Positions 1-9,579 of a DNA stretch of 64,000 bases are shown here, in pieces; the stretch's first letter is position 1, and every line of letters begins with the position of its first letter. The position numbers were made by a program, and so were the translations under genes. The stretch lies in contig CAVYTB010000010.1 of assembly GCA_963771295.1 (NCBI GenBank), positions 128,038-192,037 of the forward strand, read 5' to 3'. Origin of the DNA: Acidiferrum sp963771295 (GTDB lineage: Bacteria; Acidobacteriota; Terriglobia; Acidiferrales; UBA7541). Below the pieces are notes generated by a model. The model was not told the DNA's origin. It did no database searches and saw nothing but the letters and a program-made list of their open reading frames with translations.

Positions 1-1
1 A

Positions 2-3000
2 CTGCTATACGAGGAAATTGCGGAGCTGGACCCCGACAAGATGCACCGCATCGATAGCGAATTGGATAAGAGCTACGCCAACTATCGCGCGCTCATCGAG
101 CAGGCGCTGCAGGAGAGTCCCAATCGCGCCGCCGAGATTAAGGCCGCGCAAGCCTTGTTCGATCATGCGGTGCTGGATTCCGGCCCGGTGCGCGCCGCAA
201 CCCTTGTCAACTCCAATGCGAAGGCCATGGACTTGATGCGCGCGAGCGTCGATGCGGAATTGCAGCGCTCGCGGGAAGCTATCCTTGAAATCGTTACTGA
301 TATTCGCAAGTCCGTAGACAAGCAATCTGCCGAACTCACTGCGGAGACCCATCGGCGGATTCAATACACATGGCTGGTAATCGTGTTCGGTCTTGCTGCC
401 ACTTTCGCGCTGGCGCTGATTATCATGCAAGGCGAAGTTGTACGCGAGTTGTTCTCGCTGCGCGACAGTATTCAAGACCTGGCAGCAGGAAAACTCGATC
501 AGACCATCCCGTACCTGGAACGCAATAACGAAATCGGCGAGATCAGCCGCGCGCTGCAAACATTGCAACGCGGGGCGCGCGAGCGCGAAATTCAGGGTTG
601 GGTGAAGTCGGAGGTGGCTTCCACATTGGGGCGGTTGCAGGGGGTGCGCGATTTCCCGGAGTTCGCAACGGCCTTATTGTCGTGCTTGTCGGAATGCATC
701 CCGCTGATCTATGGCGGCGTATACCTTGCGGACGAAAGCCGCAGGCGATTCTCGCGAATCGGCGCGTTTGCCATCAAGGATGCGGAAAGTTCGCGCGAGT
801 TTGCGCTTGGCGAAGGGCTTGTGGGACAAGCGGCAGTGGAGAGGCGACCGCTGACGGTGAAGGCCGGGGAGCATGTGCAGATTTCGGCGGGACTGGGAAC
901 GGTGTCGGCGGGCAATCTGCTGTTTTTGCCGGTCCTGCATAAGGACGCGGTGACCGCCGTGATCGAGCTGGCGCCGGTTTCGCCGTTGAGCGATCGGCAG
1001 CAGGCGTTGCTGGATGCGCTGCTGCCATCGGTGGCGTTAAGCACAGAAGTTTTGTCGGGCAACATCGAGACCAGAAAGCTGCTGGATCAGACGCGTGCGC
1101 AAGCTCAGGCCCTGGCGGCTTCCGAACGACAGATCACCGCGCGCAAGGAAGAGCTGGAATCGATTAACCAGGCGCTGGAATCGTCGCAAGTGGAACTGCG
1201 GAAGGCGAAAGAGGTGGCCGAGGAAGCCACACGAATCAAAGCGGATTTTCTGGCCAATATGAGCCACGAAATTCGTACGCCGATGAATGCCATCATTGGC
1301 ATGTCGCACCTGACGTTGCGCACGGAACTGAATCCCAGGCAGAAAGACTACGTGCGCAAAATCCAGATGTCCGGGCAACATTTGCTGGGGATTATTAATG
1401 ATATCCTGGATTTCTCGAAGATCGAAGCGGGCAAATTGTCGGTGGAGAACATCGACTTCGACCTGGAGCACGTACTGGAGAATGTCAGCAACCTGATTTC
1501 TGAAAAAGCGACGTCCAAGGGACTGGAGCTCATCTTCGACATCGATTCGGAGGTGCCGACACAACTGAAAGGCGACCCGCTGCGCCTGGGTCAAATCCTG
1601 ATCAACTTCTGCAACAACGCTGTGAAATTTACGGAGAGCGGCGAGATTTTCGTCACCGCGCGAGTGCAGGAGCAAGATGCCGACGGCCAGTTGGTTTGCT
1701 TTTCGGTGAGAGACACCGGGATTGGCCTGACACAGGAACAAATGGGACGGCTGTTTCGTGCCTTCGAACAGGCGGATGCTTCGACCACGCGTCAGCATGG
1801 GGGCACCGGGCTGGGATTGGCGATTTCGAAGCGGCTGGCAGAATTAATGGGCGGCACCGTCGGCGTGAGCAGCGAGCCAGGCGAGGGCAGCACGTTCTGG
1901 TTCACGGCGCGGCTGGGCAATGGAGCGGTGCCCGTACGCCGAGCCGGCAGGCCTGACTTGCGGGGGCGGCGCGTTCTGATCATCGACGATAATCCGCACG
2001 CGCGCGCCGTGCTGGACGGCATGCTGAGCGGGATGACGTTTGTGGTGCATGAGGCGCCGTCGGGGCAAGAAGGCGTGGAGATGGTGAAACGCGCAGGGGA
2101 AACCGGGGAGCCGTACGAAATTGTATTTGTCGACTGGCAGATGCCGGGGATCGACGGAATCGAAACGGGCAAACGGATTCGAGCGCTGCCAAATCTGGCA
2201 ATTCAGCCGCAATTGGTGATGGTGACCGCGTATGGCCGAGAGGAAGTGCTGAAGCAGGCGGAAGACAGCGGGTTCGCGAACGTGTTGATCAAGCCGGTAA
2301 CGCCATCGATGCTGTTCGATTCGGCAGTTGAAGCGCTGGGCGCCGACCGCGAAACAACTCTGGATGTTCCGGCTGGATCCACGCGGGAACTTTCGGGGCT
2401 GCGCGGAGCAAAAATATTGCTGGCGGAAGATAACGAATTGAACCAGGAGGTCGCACTGGGGTTGCTCGAGGACGCCAATATGTCGATTGAGGTGGCGGCG
2501 AACGGTGAAGACGCCCTGCGGATGGCGAGCACCAAGAAATATGATCTGGTGCTGATGGACATGCAGATGCCGGTGATGGATGGCGTGACGGCAACCAAGG
2601 CGATTCGCTCCAAGCCAGAACTAAGCAACCTGCCGATCATTGCCATGACCGCGAACGTGATGGCGGCCGACCGCGAGAAATGCATCGAAGCGGGAATGAA
2701 TGATCACGTAGCCAAACCCATCGATCCGGATGAGCTGTTCACGGTATTGCTGCGCTGGATCAAGCCGCGAGACGGCGGCAGCGCGGCGCCACAACACGCA
2801 CCAGCGGCAACCGTTTCCACGGGCGCGACAGTCGTCCCCACTGCGGAAACGCTGGTGATTCCCGGAATCGACACGAAGGCGGCGCTGAGGAGAGCCGGAG
2901 GCAACCTGAAGCGTTATGAATCGCTGCTGCGCAAATTCGCACAGCTCTCGGCGGGCGGAGTGGAGGAAATCCGCAACGCGCTGGCCGCAGGGGAAACGGA

Positions 3001-3448
3001 GACGGCTGCGCGTGCTGCTCATTCGATAAAAGGTTCCGCGGCAAATCTGGGAGCTACAGCGGTGGCTGAAGTTGCGGCGAAGGCGGAGAGCGCGATTCTG
3101 GCGGGGCAAGGTGTCGACGAGACGCTGCGCTCACTGGAGACTTTGTTTGCTACCACCGCGGCGGCCATCCGCGCGGCGCTGCCAAGCGAGCAGGCCGCCA
3201 GTGGCAACGGCGGAGGCTCGGCAGATCCCGCCACCGTGCGGGAGCCACTGCTGCGGCTGAAGACATTGCTTAAGAATGACGACGGCGACGCCGCGGATTT
3301 CATTCTGGATGCGCGGCCCGGCTTATCGCGGGTGCTAACCGAGGCGGAGATGGACGCGCTGGCGGGGCACGTTGGCAACTTTGATTTTGCGGCGGCGCTG
3401 CATTCGCTTTCTGATATTGCCGCACGCCTTTCCTTGAAACTGGAGTGA
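2..3448 (+). CDS. Hybrid sensor histidine kinase/response regulator with HPt domain (5' end outside window)
   Basis: The reading frame is open from the first bases of the window, so the gene starts upstream. In order: a helical sensor segment, one transmembrane helix (about nt 365-430), HAMP (about 434-590), GAF (about 610-1030), coiled coil, HisKA with the H-box SHEIRTP (phospho-His codon 1265-1267), HATPase with NNAVKF, DTGIGL and GGTGLGLAI, two receivers (phospho-Asp codons 2132-2134 in VDWQMPG and 2558-2560 in LMDMQMP), and an HPt domain with HSIKGSA (His codon 3020-3022). This is a complete multistep phosphorelay in one membrane protein. The first receiver has a Trp after the phospho-Asp (DWQMPG), which is common in hybrid kinases. 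It is followed after four bases by an RsbU-type phosphatase, its probable output partner. The input signal cannot be read from the sequence. Confidence 0.93.
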   Translation: MLYEEIAELDPDKMHRIDSELDKSYANYRALIEQALQESPNRAAEIKAAQALFDHAVLDSGPVRAATLVNSNAKAMDLMRASVDAELQRSREAILEIVTDIRKSVDKQSAELTAETHRRIQYTWLVIVFGLAATFALALIIMQGEVVRELFSLRDSIQDLAAGKLDQTIPYLERNNEIGEISRALQTLQRGAREREIQGWVKSEVASTLGRLQGVRDFPEFATALLSCLSECIPLIYGGVYLADESRRRFSRIGAFAIKDAESSREFALGEGLVGQAAVERRPLTVKAGEHVQISAGLGTVSAGNLLFLPVLHKDAVTAVIELAPVSPLSDRQQALLDALLPSVALSTEVLSGNIETRKLLDQTRAQAQALAASERQITARKEELESINQALESSQVELRKAKEVAEEATRIKADFLANMSHEIRTPMNAIIGMSHLTLRTELNPRQKDYVRKIQMSGQHLLGIINDILDFSKIEAGKLSVENIDFDLEHVLENVSNLISEKATSKGLELIFDIDSEVPTQLKGDPLRLGQILINFCNNAVKFTESGEIFVTARVQEQDADGQLVCFSVRDTGIGLTQEQMGRLFRAFEQADASTTRQHGGTGLGLAISKRLAELMGGTVGVSSEPGEGSTFWFTARLGNGAVPVRRAGRPDLRGRRVLIIDDNPHARAVLDGMLSGMTFVVHEAPSGQEGVEMVKRAGETGEPYEIVFVDWQMPGIDGIETGKRIRALPNLAIQPQLVMVTAYGREEVLKQAEDSGFANVLIKPVTPSMLFDSAVEALGADRETTLDVPAGSTRELSGLRGAKILLAEDNELNQEVALGLLEDANMSIEVAANGEDALRMASTKKYDLVLMDMQMPVMDGVTATKAIRSKPELSNLPIIAMTANVMAADREKCIEAGMNDHVAKPIDPDELFTVLLRWIKPRDGGSAAPQHAPAATVSTGATVVPTAETLVIPGIDTKAALRRAGGNLKRYESLLRKFAQLSAGGVEEIRNALAAGETETAARAAHSIKGSAANLGATAVAEVAAKAESAILAGQGVDETLRSLETLFATTAAAIRAALPSEQAASGNGGGSADPATVREPLLRLKTLLKNDDGDAADFILDARPGLSRVLTEAEMDALAGHVGNFDFAAALHSLSDIAARLSLKLE

Positions 3449-3452
3449 ACCG

Positions 3453-4610
3453 ATGCCTGAAGCAGCGCCACAGAAGTGCATATTGATTGTCGACGATACG
3501 CCCATCAACATCGGCATGATCTCCGGGGCGTTGAAGGATTCGTATAAGACCAAGGTAGCCACAAATGGCGAGAAGGCCCTCTCTATCGCCACTGGCGAGG
3601 AGAAGCCCGACTTGATTTTGCTGGACGTGATGATGCCGGTGATGGATGGCTACGAGGTTTGCCGGCGACTGAAAGTAAATTCAGACACGCGAGATATTCC
3701 GGTAATCTTCCTGACCGGGCAAACGGGAACCGAAGACGAGACCAAGGGATTCGAAGTGGGCGCAGTGGACTACATTCACAAACCATTTTCGGAAGCGGTG
3801 GTGAAAGCGCGGGTTCACACACACCTGATGCTTCGCGAAGCGCACGCTCAAATCGCGCGGCAGTTGGTGGCAATCAACATGGAACTGGACATGGCGCGGC
3901 AAATCCAGTTGTCCATCCTGCCGCAGGGCACGCCAAAGATTCAAGGCCTGGAAATCGTGGCGCGCTACCTTCCGATGACGTCGGTGGCGGGAGATTTCTA
4001 CGATTTCATCGTGGTGGACGAGAAGCATGTTGGGATTCTGGTGGCGGACGTATCCGGACATGGTTTGCCGTCTGCCTTGATCGCTTCAATGCTGCAGGTG
4101 GCGCTGACAGCGCAAGCGGGTCACGCATCGGATCCGGGGCGTGTGCTGGCGGGCTTGAACAAGGCATTATGCGGGAAGTTCGAATACAACTTCGTGACGG
4201 CGGCTTATGTGTATGTGGATATGGAGAAGAAGCTGTTGACCTACGCGGGTGCGGGGCACCCGCCGCTTTTGTTTTGGCGCAAATCCGCCGGCACCGTCAG
4301 CGAAGTGGCGGAAAACGGTTTGTTTCTCGGCATGTTTCCCGAGGCCACCTACACGTCAATACAAACGCCGGTGGCGGCCGGAGACCGGTGCGTCATGTAC
4401 ACCGACGGAGTTCCGGAAGCGAAGAGCCACACGCAGGAAGAGTTCGGCACCGCTCGATTCAAGCGTTACATGGAGAGCAGCGCGGGCTTGCCCGCGGATC
4501 AATTCGCCGAAGGATTGGTGGACGAATTGTGCCGCTGGTCGCAGCAGCCGCGGGGTGAAGGGCAAGCTGACGACATCACCGTGCTCACCATAGATTTCAA
4601 GGGCCTCTGA
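3453..4610 (+). CDS. Response regulator with RsbU/SpoIIE-type PP2C serine phosphatase domain
   Basis: This 385-residue protein has an N-terminal receiver (about residues 5-125; acidic IVDDTP pocket; phospho-Asp58 in LLDVMMP; KPF lysine), a short helical linker and a PP2C-like SpoIIE phosphatase domain (about 175-385). The phosphatase metal-site motifs AGDFYD, ADVSGHG and YTDGV are all present. Proteins of this build dephosphorylate anti-sigma-factor antagonists and so link a phosphorelay to partner switching. The ATG lies four bases after the stop of the hybrid kinase, with GGAG just inside the end of that gene, so the two are translationally coupled and probably one signalling unit. No anti-sigma factor or STAS gene is seen next to it, so the target is elsewhere. 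Confidence 0.9.
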   Translation: MPEAAPQKCILIVDDTPINIGMISGALKDSYKTKVATNGEKALSIATGEEKPDLILLDVMMPVMDGYEVCRRLKVNSDTRDIPVIFLTGQTGTEDETKGFEVGAVDYIHKPFSEAVVKARVHTHLMLREAHAQIARQLVAINMELDMARQIQLSILPQGTPKIQGLEIVARYLPMTSVAGDFYDFIVVDEKHVGILVADVSGHGLPSALIASMLQVALTAQAGHASDPGRVLAGLNKALCGKFEYNFVTAAYVYVDMEKKLLTYAGAGHPPLLFWRKSAGTVSEVAENGLFLGMFPEATYTSIQTPVAAGDRCVMYTDGVPEAKSHTQEEFGTARFKRYMESSAGLPADQFAEGLVDELCRWSQQPRGEGQADDITVLTIDFKGL

Positions 4611-4637
4611 TAACCCGCAGACTATGTAGCCGCAAAG

Positions 4638-4670
4638 GCCCTCATCACAGATCCACGAGGAAATGAGGGC
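4638..4670. other. Intergenic hairpin after the phosphatase gene
   Basis: GCCCTCAT (4638-4645) and ATGAGGGC (4663-4670) are perfect complements, giving an 8-bp stem with a 17-base loop. There is no T-run after it, so it is either a weak or Rho-assisted terminator for the signalling operon or an mRNA end-stabilising structure. The rest of 4611-4776 is non-coding leader of the next gene. Confidence 0.45.
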
Positions 4671-4740
4671 GCTGTCTGATGACGGGACAGAAGAGTGGGG
4701 AGTATACTTCGGTCCAGTTCTATATAAGTACGGAAAATCT

Positions 4741-4756
4741 GCGCGCATATGCGCGC
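4741..4756. promoter_or_regulatory. 16-bp perfect palindrome in the YSC84 gene leader
   Basis: GCGCGCATATGCGCGC is an exact palindrome ending 20 bases before the ATG of the YSC84 gene. It could be an operator or a short RNA hairpin close to the ribosome-binding site (GAGG at 4767-4770). No transcription-factor family can be named from it. Confidence 0.35.
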
Positions 4757-4776
4757 GCAAGAGACTGAGGACAAAC

Positions 4777-5472
4777 ATGAAGAAGATATTAGCTGGTCTG
4801 AGCTTAGCTCTCGCATTGGCTTTCCCGGCTCTGGCACAAGACAAAGAACAAGACCGCGTTGAAAACGCAGGCAAAGTGATGAAGGAAATCCTGAACGCTC
4901 CCGACAGTATTCCGCAGAGCGTTCTGGACAAGGCGGATTGCGTGGTGATTTTGCCGTCGGTGCTGAAGTTCGCCATCGGATTCGGCGGCAGCTATGGCCG
5001 CGGCGTGATGACCTGTCGCGGCGGCAAGGATTTTCGTGGCCGCTGGGGCGCGCCCAGCATGATCGCGTTGGAAGGCGGCAGCGCGGGACTGCAGCTTGGT
5101 GGCAATGCCACGGACTTTGTTCTGTTGCTGATGAGCCCGCGTTCGGCTTCGAGCATTTTGACCAGCAAGGTGAAGCTGGGTGGTGACGCTTCGGCCGCGG
5201 CTGGCCCGGTTGGACGCACTGCCTCCGCAGAAACCGATGTCACCATGCGCGCGGAGATTCTTTCCTACTCTCGCGCTCGAGGACTCTTTGCGGGTATTTC
5301 GTTGGAAGGTTCCACGCTGCGGCCCGACAACGGCGCAAACAAGAATTTGTATGGCAAGGACGTCAGCGCCAAGGCCATCGTGTTGAATCATGCCGTGCCG
5401 GTGCCGGAATGCGCCAAGGGGCTGATCGCGACGCTGGAGAAAGCTTCTCCGGTTAATAAAGGCAAGAGCTAA
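4777..5472 (+). CDS. YSC84/SYLF-domain lipid-binding protein, exported
   Basis: This 231-residue protein has a clear signal peptide (MKKILAGL, hydrophobic stretch, cut after about residue 20 at ALAQ). The rest is a YSC84/SYLF (Ysc84 actin-binding, DUF500) domain, with the glycine-rich FAIGFGGSYGRGVM segment and the conserved W-x-AP-S-M-I core. In eukaryotes the fold binds phosphoinositides and actin. The bacterial secreted versions have no settled function, and periplasmic or outer-membrane lipid binding is an inference. The start chosen is ATG 4777, because it has GAGG six bases upstream and begins the signal peptide; an in-frame ATG at 4663 lies inside an intergenic hairpin and is unlikely. 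It appears monocistronic. Confidence 0.85.
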   Translation: MKKILAGLSLALALAFPALAQDKEQDRVENAGKVMKEILNAPDSIPQSVLDKADCVVILPSVLKFAIGFGGSYGRGVMTCRGGKDFRGRWGAPSMIALEGGSAGLQLGGNATDFVLLLMSPRSASSILTSKVKLGGDASAAAGPVGRTASAETDVTMRAEILSYSRARGLFAGISLEGSTLRPDNGANKNLYGKDVSAKAIVLNHAVPVPECAKGLIATLEKASPVNKGKS

Positions 5473-5579
5473 ACAGTAGTTTTTTGCGATTCAAAAAATA
5501 AATCAAGCGTTTAAAAACGCCCGATTTTCCAAGAAAAAATACGGCTAACAATCTTGCACAGGCGCGCGCAAACAAGCGC

Positions 5580-5608
5580 TTGACACAACTGCGAGCGGGA
5601 AGTACTTT
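5580..5608 (+). promoter_or_regulatory. Sigma-70-type promoter of the first TonB receptor gene
   Basis: TTGACA (5580-5585) is followed after exactly 17 bases by TACTTT (5603-5608). It overlaps a 10-bp palindrome CAAGCGCTTG (5573-5582), a possible operator at the -35 box. The start codon of the receptor gene at 5762 would leave a leader of about 150 bases. The A/T-rich stretch 5473-5580 upstream also holds GCGTTTAAAAACGC (5507-5520) and no gene. Confidence 0.5.
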
Positions 5609-5761
5609 CATCCTAATTTTGTTTTGTTGGCTATAGCTCTTTGCAGCTGTAGGGACTTTCGGATACGTCGAGGAATTGGCAAAGGCGTAGAAGCATGGGT
5701 CCCGGGCTTCCAAAGCAATTGCTGGACAGCAAGATATGGGGTGCTTGGAGGGGTGTCGACG

Positions 5762-8700
5762 ATGAGCAAGAGAATGTGTTGCATTCTGCTGATTGCGTTT
5801 GCTGTGGTGTTATTCTCTCCGGCGGTTTGGGGGCAAGCGACTGGCAGTTTTTCCGGCACCGTGACAGACAAATCGGGATCCGCTGTGAGTGGCGTTACGG
5901 TGACAGTGACCTCGCAAGGGACGGGAGCGGTACGCGAAGCCACGACCGATGAAGCGGGATATTATATCGTCAACTTGTTGCCGGTGTCGGTGTACACCGT
6001 GCGCGCGGAATTCAAGGGATTCCAGCCGGTGGAGATGAAGGACGTAAAGCTGCAGGTGGATGAGCAGCGCGAGCTGGACTTCGCATTATCGCCAGCGTCG
6101 GTGAGCACGTCGGTGGAAGTGGTGGCGTCGGAAGTGGCTGTGGAGACCGCCAATCCTTCGCTGGGGCAAGTGATCACGTCGCAGCAGGTGGCGCAGTTGC
6201 CGTTAAACGGACGCGATTTCGTGCAACTGGCAACGCTGACGCCTGGAACTACGCAAGAGACCAATCCCAACAGCTTTTTCACCAGCGGCGCAAGCAGCGA
6301 AGTGGCGGCTCGCGGTTCATTTTCACTGTCGGTGGGCGGTTCGCGCGCGAACAGCACCGATTGGTTGCTGGACAACACGGACAATAATGAGCTAACGGCC
6401 GGGGGAATCGGGATTCTTTCCTCGATAGATTCTATTCAGGAGTTCAAGGTTCTGACCTACAACTACTCCGCGGAATACGGCACGCGAGCGGGACCGGCAG
6501 TGCTGGTAACCACGAAGTCAGGAACAAATAGCTTCCATGGCTCGGTGTTTGAGTTTTTGCGCAACACATCTTTGGATGCCAAGAGCTATTTCGCGGCCAC
6601 GACAGAAAAATTCAACCTGAACCAGTATGGTGGAACACTTGGCGGACCCCTCCGAAAGAACAAGACGTTCTTCTTTATTGATGGTGAGCAGAAAGATCAA
6701 CTGCACGGCATTCCGTTTCAGGGACTGGTGCCAACAGCGGCAATGCGCGACGGCGATTTTAGCGCCGACAATTTTGGCAATCCGGTCAGCGGGCTGGTGG
6801 TCACCAATCCATATATGAGTGGCGCATCGGCGGTGCCCAATCTGCCGAATGCCAACCCGGCTGTGCCGAACAATAACGTCTATTTCCAGTGCGATCCGTC
6901 GGGTAATCCTATGCCGCTCGTCAGCGTTGCCAGCGGACAACAATTCCAAGGAACGCCCTGCAACAAGATTCCCACAGGGCTATTTAACTCCATCGGCGGA
7001 CAAATGATTGCGCTTTATCCCGCGCCGACGCCGGGCTACAGCGTAAACGGAAACAACTTCCAGAGCGAACCGGTGCGTTCGCTGTACGAAACGAAATTCG
7101 ACATCCGCGTGGACCAGAACTTCTCCAGCGCGGATTTGTTGTTCGCGCGCTTCAGCTACGACCAGGCAAATTCGTATGTGCCTGGTGGTGCGGCGGGATA
7201 TTTTGCGGAGGCTAATGCATTTGGCAGCAACCAGGGAATCATCAACCACGCCCGGAACGTCGCTATAGGAGAGACGCACGTTTTCTCCACGGCCAGCGTG
7301 AACCAGTTCAGCTTCGGCTATAACCGCATTTTCGACTACATCACTTCGCAAGGCACCGGCACGTGCGAGGCGGCGAAACTGGGGATTCCCGGCGCCAACA
7401 TCGGTTGCACGGGCACCAGCAACTGCGCAAGCAGCAGTTGCGGGTTGACCTCCACGAATATAACCGGCGGCGGATATTGGTCGCTGGGGGATCGCGGGTA
7501 TTCACCCTTCCAGGGCGGGACAAACATTTTCACGATCAACGACACGTTCGACATGATCCGCGGAAAGCACGACATCAAGGTGGGCGGCGGAATCCGCATC
7601 AACCAGATGAATGTGCGCGCGGAAGGATTTCAGGACGGATTCTGGATCGTGAGCGGCGCTTGGACCGGCTCTTCGATGGCTGACATGTTGATGGGTCTGG
7701 CGAGCTTGCGCATTCACGACCAGAACTTCAACGGTGACATCACGGGCCGGCGCTGGAAACTGTTCCGTCCGTTTGTGCAGGACGATTGGCGCGTGAACAG
7801 AGACTTAACGCTGAATCTCGGTTTGGCCTGGGCCTTGGCTACGCCCATTTCCGAAGCCAGCGGCCGGATGGCGAATTTCATTCCGACGGCAACAAGCTAT
7901 CAGTGGCTGATTCCCACGCCTGGATGCACCGCGGAGCTGCAGGCGTTGGCACAGTGTCAACCCTATGTGGGGCCCGGTGCAGGCGTGAAGATGGATTTCA
8001 CAGCGTTTGAGCCACGGATCGGCGCTGCCTGGAAGGTGCTTGGAAGCGACAAGACAGTGCTCCGCGCTGGGTATGCGATTTATCACGATTCGGCATGGAG
8101 CATGGGCGCGCAGGGCCTGTGGCAGAATCCTCCCTATGCCGCGGAATCCTTCGGTGTGTCGTTCGGTGGCTGCACCACATTGGCCGCGTACTGTTCGTCG
8201 GTACTCGGAGGGACGCCAAACATCGGACCATCAGCGCCGGGTGGTTTCTCGCAGATGGTGGGCTTCTCGGATGGGTTCCCGTTGGTTTCTCCGCCGGCGA
8301 CGCCACTGAATTTTGGTGGGTCGTTCAACACCGAAAACACGGATATAAAGCAGGGGATGGTGCAGCAGTTCAACGTCAACCTGGAGCGGCAATTGCCCGC
8401 GGGCATCGTGCTGACGGCAGGATATGCGGGGTCTCGCGGATCCCACATCCTGAACTTCGGGAATAACATCAACACAAGTTCGCCGACCGCCTGTGCGGGC
8501 GGACCCGACGCTGTGCCCGGATACACTTTGGGTTGTGGTCCCGGAGGAGCGTTTGTCCCCTTGGCGTTCCCCAATTTCCCATTCTCGAATATTTACAGCA
8601 TCAACGATTTTGGGAGAGCGCACTACAATTCATTCCAGATCAAGGCAGAAACCAAGACGCCGAAGTACGGACTCTACGCTTTGATCGGATACACCTACTC

Positions 8701-9412
8701 GCGGACGTATGACACAGGCTACTCCGATGGATTGAGCACGCCAATTGGAGCCCCTTTCTTCCCGCTGAACGGATGGCAGAAGGCGGACTGGGCGCTGTCA
8801 CAAATCAACCTGAACAACAATTTCACTGCCAGCGTGATTTACGATTTGCCATTCGGCAAGGGCAAGAAGTTTGGCAACGATTGGAACAACGTGACCAACG
8901 CGCTGCTGGGCAACTGGCAAGTGACGGTGATTGAAAAAATCACCTCTGGCTTCCCGGTATTTATACTCGACACCAATGCCGCATCGACGGGAGGGGCGAA
9001 CCTGATCAACATCGGAACGGCCGCACCTGCTGGCCGACCCGATTTGGTGGGTAACCCGTTCCAAGCGGGCTCCATCGGATCGTGCACTGGACCCAGCAAG
9101 TTGACGGGCAAAGGATATTGGTTCAATCCATGTGCTTTCGCGGCTCCAGCCACGGGAGAACTGGGAGACGCGTCGCGAGCTCCGTTGTCTGGACCGAACT
9201 TCGTGAATACCGACTTTTCGGTGATCAAGCGTTTCGCGCTGCCATGGGAAAATATGGGACTGGATTTCAGGGCAGAAATGTTCAACCTGTTTAACCATGC
9301 GCAATTCGGGCTTCCGGCGGCAGACCTGAACTCTCCGGGAACGTTCGGTTTGGTTTCCACAACGGTGAACAACCCGCGGCTGGTTCAGTTCGGACTGAAG
9401 CTGACGTTCTAG
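5762..9412 (+). CDS. Oar-like TonB-dependent receptor with carboxypeptidase-regulatory-like domain
   Basis: This 1216-residue outer-membrane protein has a signal peptide (about residues 1-24, ending in WGQ), a carboxypeptidase-regulatory-like beta-sandwich (about 27-110, from GSFSGTVTD), a plug region (VAQLPLNGRDF, then DNTDNNELTAG) and a long beta-barrel ending in LKLTF, the usual aromatic terminus. These Oar-type receptors are very numerous in Acidobacteriota, and the substrate is normally unknown. The ATG at 5762 was chosen because GGAG lies upstream (5747-5750) and the signal peptide starts there; the frame is open further up to 5624 but without signal character. A promoter at 5580-5608 and a terminator at 9449-9485 make it a single-gene unit. 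No SusD-like partner is present. Confidence 0.9.
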   Translation: MSKRMCCILLIAFAVVLFSPAVWGQATGSFSGTVTDKSGSAVSGVTVTVTSQGTGAVREATTDEAGYYIVNLLPVSVYTVRAEFKGFQPVEMKDVKLQVDEQRELDFALSPASVSTSVEVVASEVAVETANPSLGQVITSQQVAQLPLNGRDFVQLATLTPGTTQETNPNSFFTSGASSEVAARGSFSLSVGGSRANSTDWLLDNTDNNELTAGGIGILSSIDSIQEFKVLTYNYSAEYGTRAGPAVLVTTKSGTNSFHGSVFEFLRNTSLDAKSYFAATTEKFNLNQYGGTLGGPLRKNKTFFFIDGEQKDQLHGIPFQGLVPTAAMRDGDFSADNFGNPVSGLVVTNPYMSGASAVPNLPNANPAVPNNNVYFQCDPSGNPMPLVSVASGQQFQGTPCNKIPTGLFNSIGGQMIALYPAPTPGYSVNGNNFQSEPVRSLYETKFDIRVDQNFSSADLLFARFSYDQANSYVPGGAAGYFAEANAFGSNQGIINHARNVAIGETHVFSTASVNQFSFGYNRIFDYITSQGTGTCEAAKLGIPGANIGCTGTSNCASSSCGLTSTNITGGGYWSLGDRGYSPFQGGTNIFTINDTFDMIRGKHDIKVGGGIRINQMNVRAEGFQDGFWIVSGAWTGSSMADMLMGLASLRIHDQNFNGDITGRRWKLFRPFVQDDWRVNRDLTLNLGLAWALATPISEASGRMANFIPTATSYQWLIPTPGCTAELQALAQCQPYVGPGAGVKMDFTAFEPRIGAAWKVLGSDKTVLRAGYAIYHDSAWSMGAQGLWQNPPYAAESFGVSFGGCTTLAAYCSSVLGGTPNIGPSAPGGFSQMVGFSDGFPLVSPPATPLNFGGSFNTENTDIKQGMVQQFNVNLERQLPAGIVLTAGYAGSRGSHILNFGNNINTSSPTACAGGPDAVPGYTLGCGPGGAFVPLAFPNFPFSNIYSINDFGRAHYNSFQIKAETKTPKYGLYALIGYTYSRTYDTGYSDGLSTPIGAPFFPLNGWQKADWALSQINLNNNFTASVIYDLPFGKGKKFGNDWNNVTNALLGNWQVTVIEKITSGFPVFILDTNAASTGGANLINIGTAAPAGRPDLVGNPFQAGSIGSCTGPSKLTGKGYWFNPCAFAAPATGELGDASRAPLSGPNFVNTDFSVIKRFALPWENMGLDFRAEMFNLFNHAQFGLPAADLNSPGTFGLVSTTVNNPRLVQFGLKLTF

Positions 9413-9448
9413 GGTTCGCGCGTTCGTGGTGGAAACTTAATTCTGTGG

Positions 9449-9485
9449 CCGACCCACTTGAGTTCCGGTGGGTCGGTTTCTTTTT
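9449..9485 (+). terminator. Intrinsic terminator of the first TonB receptor gene
   Basis: CCGACCCAC (9449-9457) pairs perfectly with GTGGGTCGG (9468-9476), a 9-bp GC-rich stem with a 10-base loop, followed by TTTCTTTTT. It sits 36 bases after the receptor stop codon. Confidence 0.85.
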
Positions 9486-9579
9486 GGCGACTCTGAGACG
9501 CCGACGTAGATTCCTCATGGGGACAATGCGCCCGCCTCAGAAGGCGGCCGCTACACAAGTCAAAACCGCAACTGCGGAA

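Noticed and set aside
1037..1798. A 253-codon minus-strand ORF
   Set aside because: It is antisense to the HisKA/ATPase part of the hybrid kinase, whose motifs are all intact.
3659..4558. A 299-codon plus-strand ORF overlapping the phosphatase
   Set aside because: It is an out-of-frame shadow rich in Arg and Gly; the phosphatase frame carries the conserved residues.
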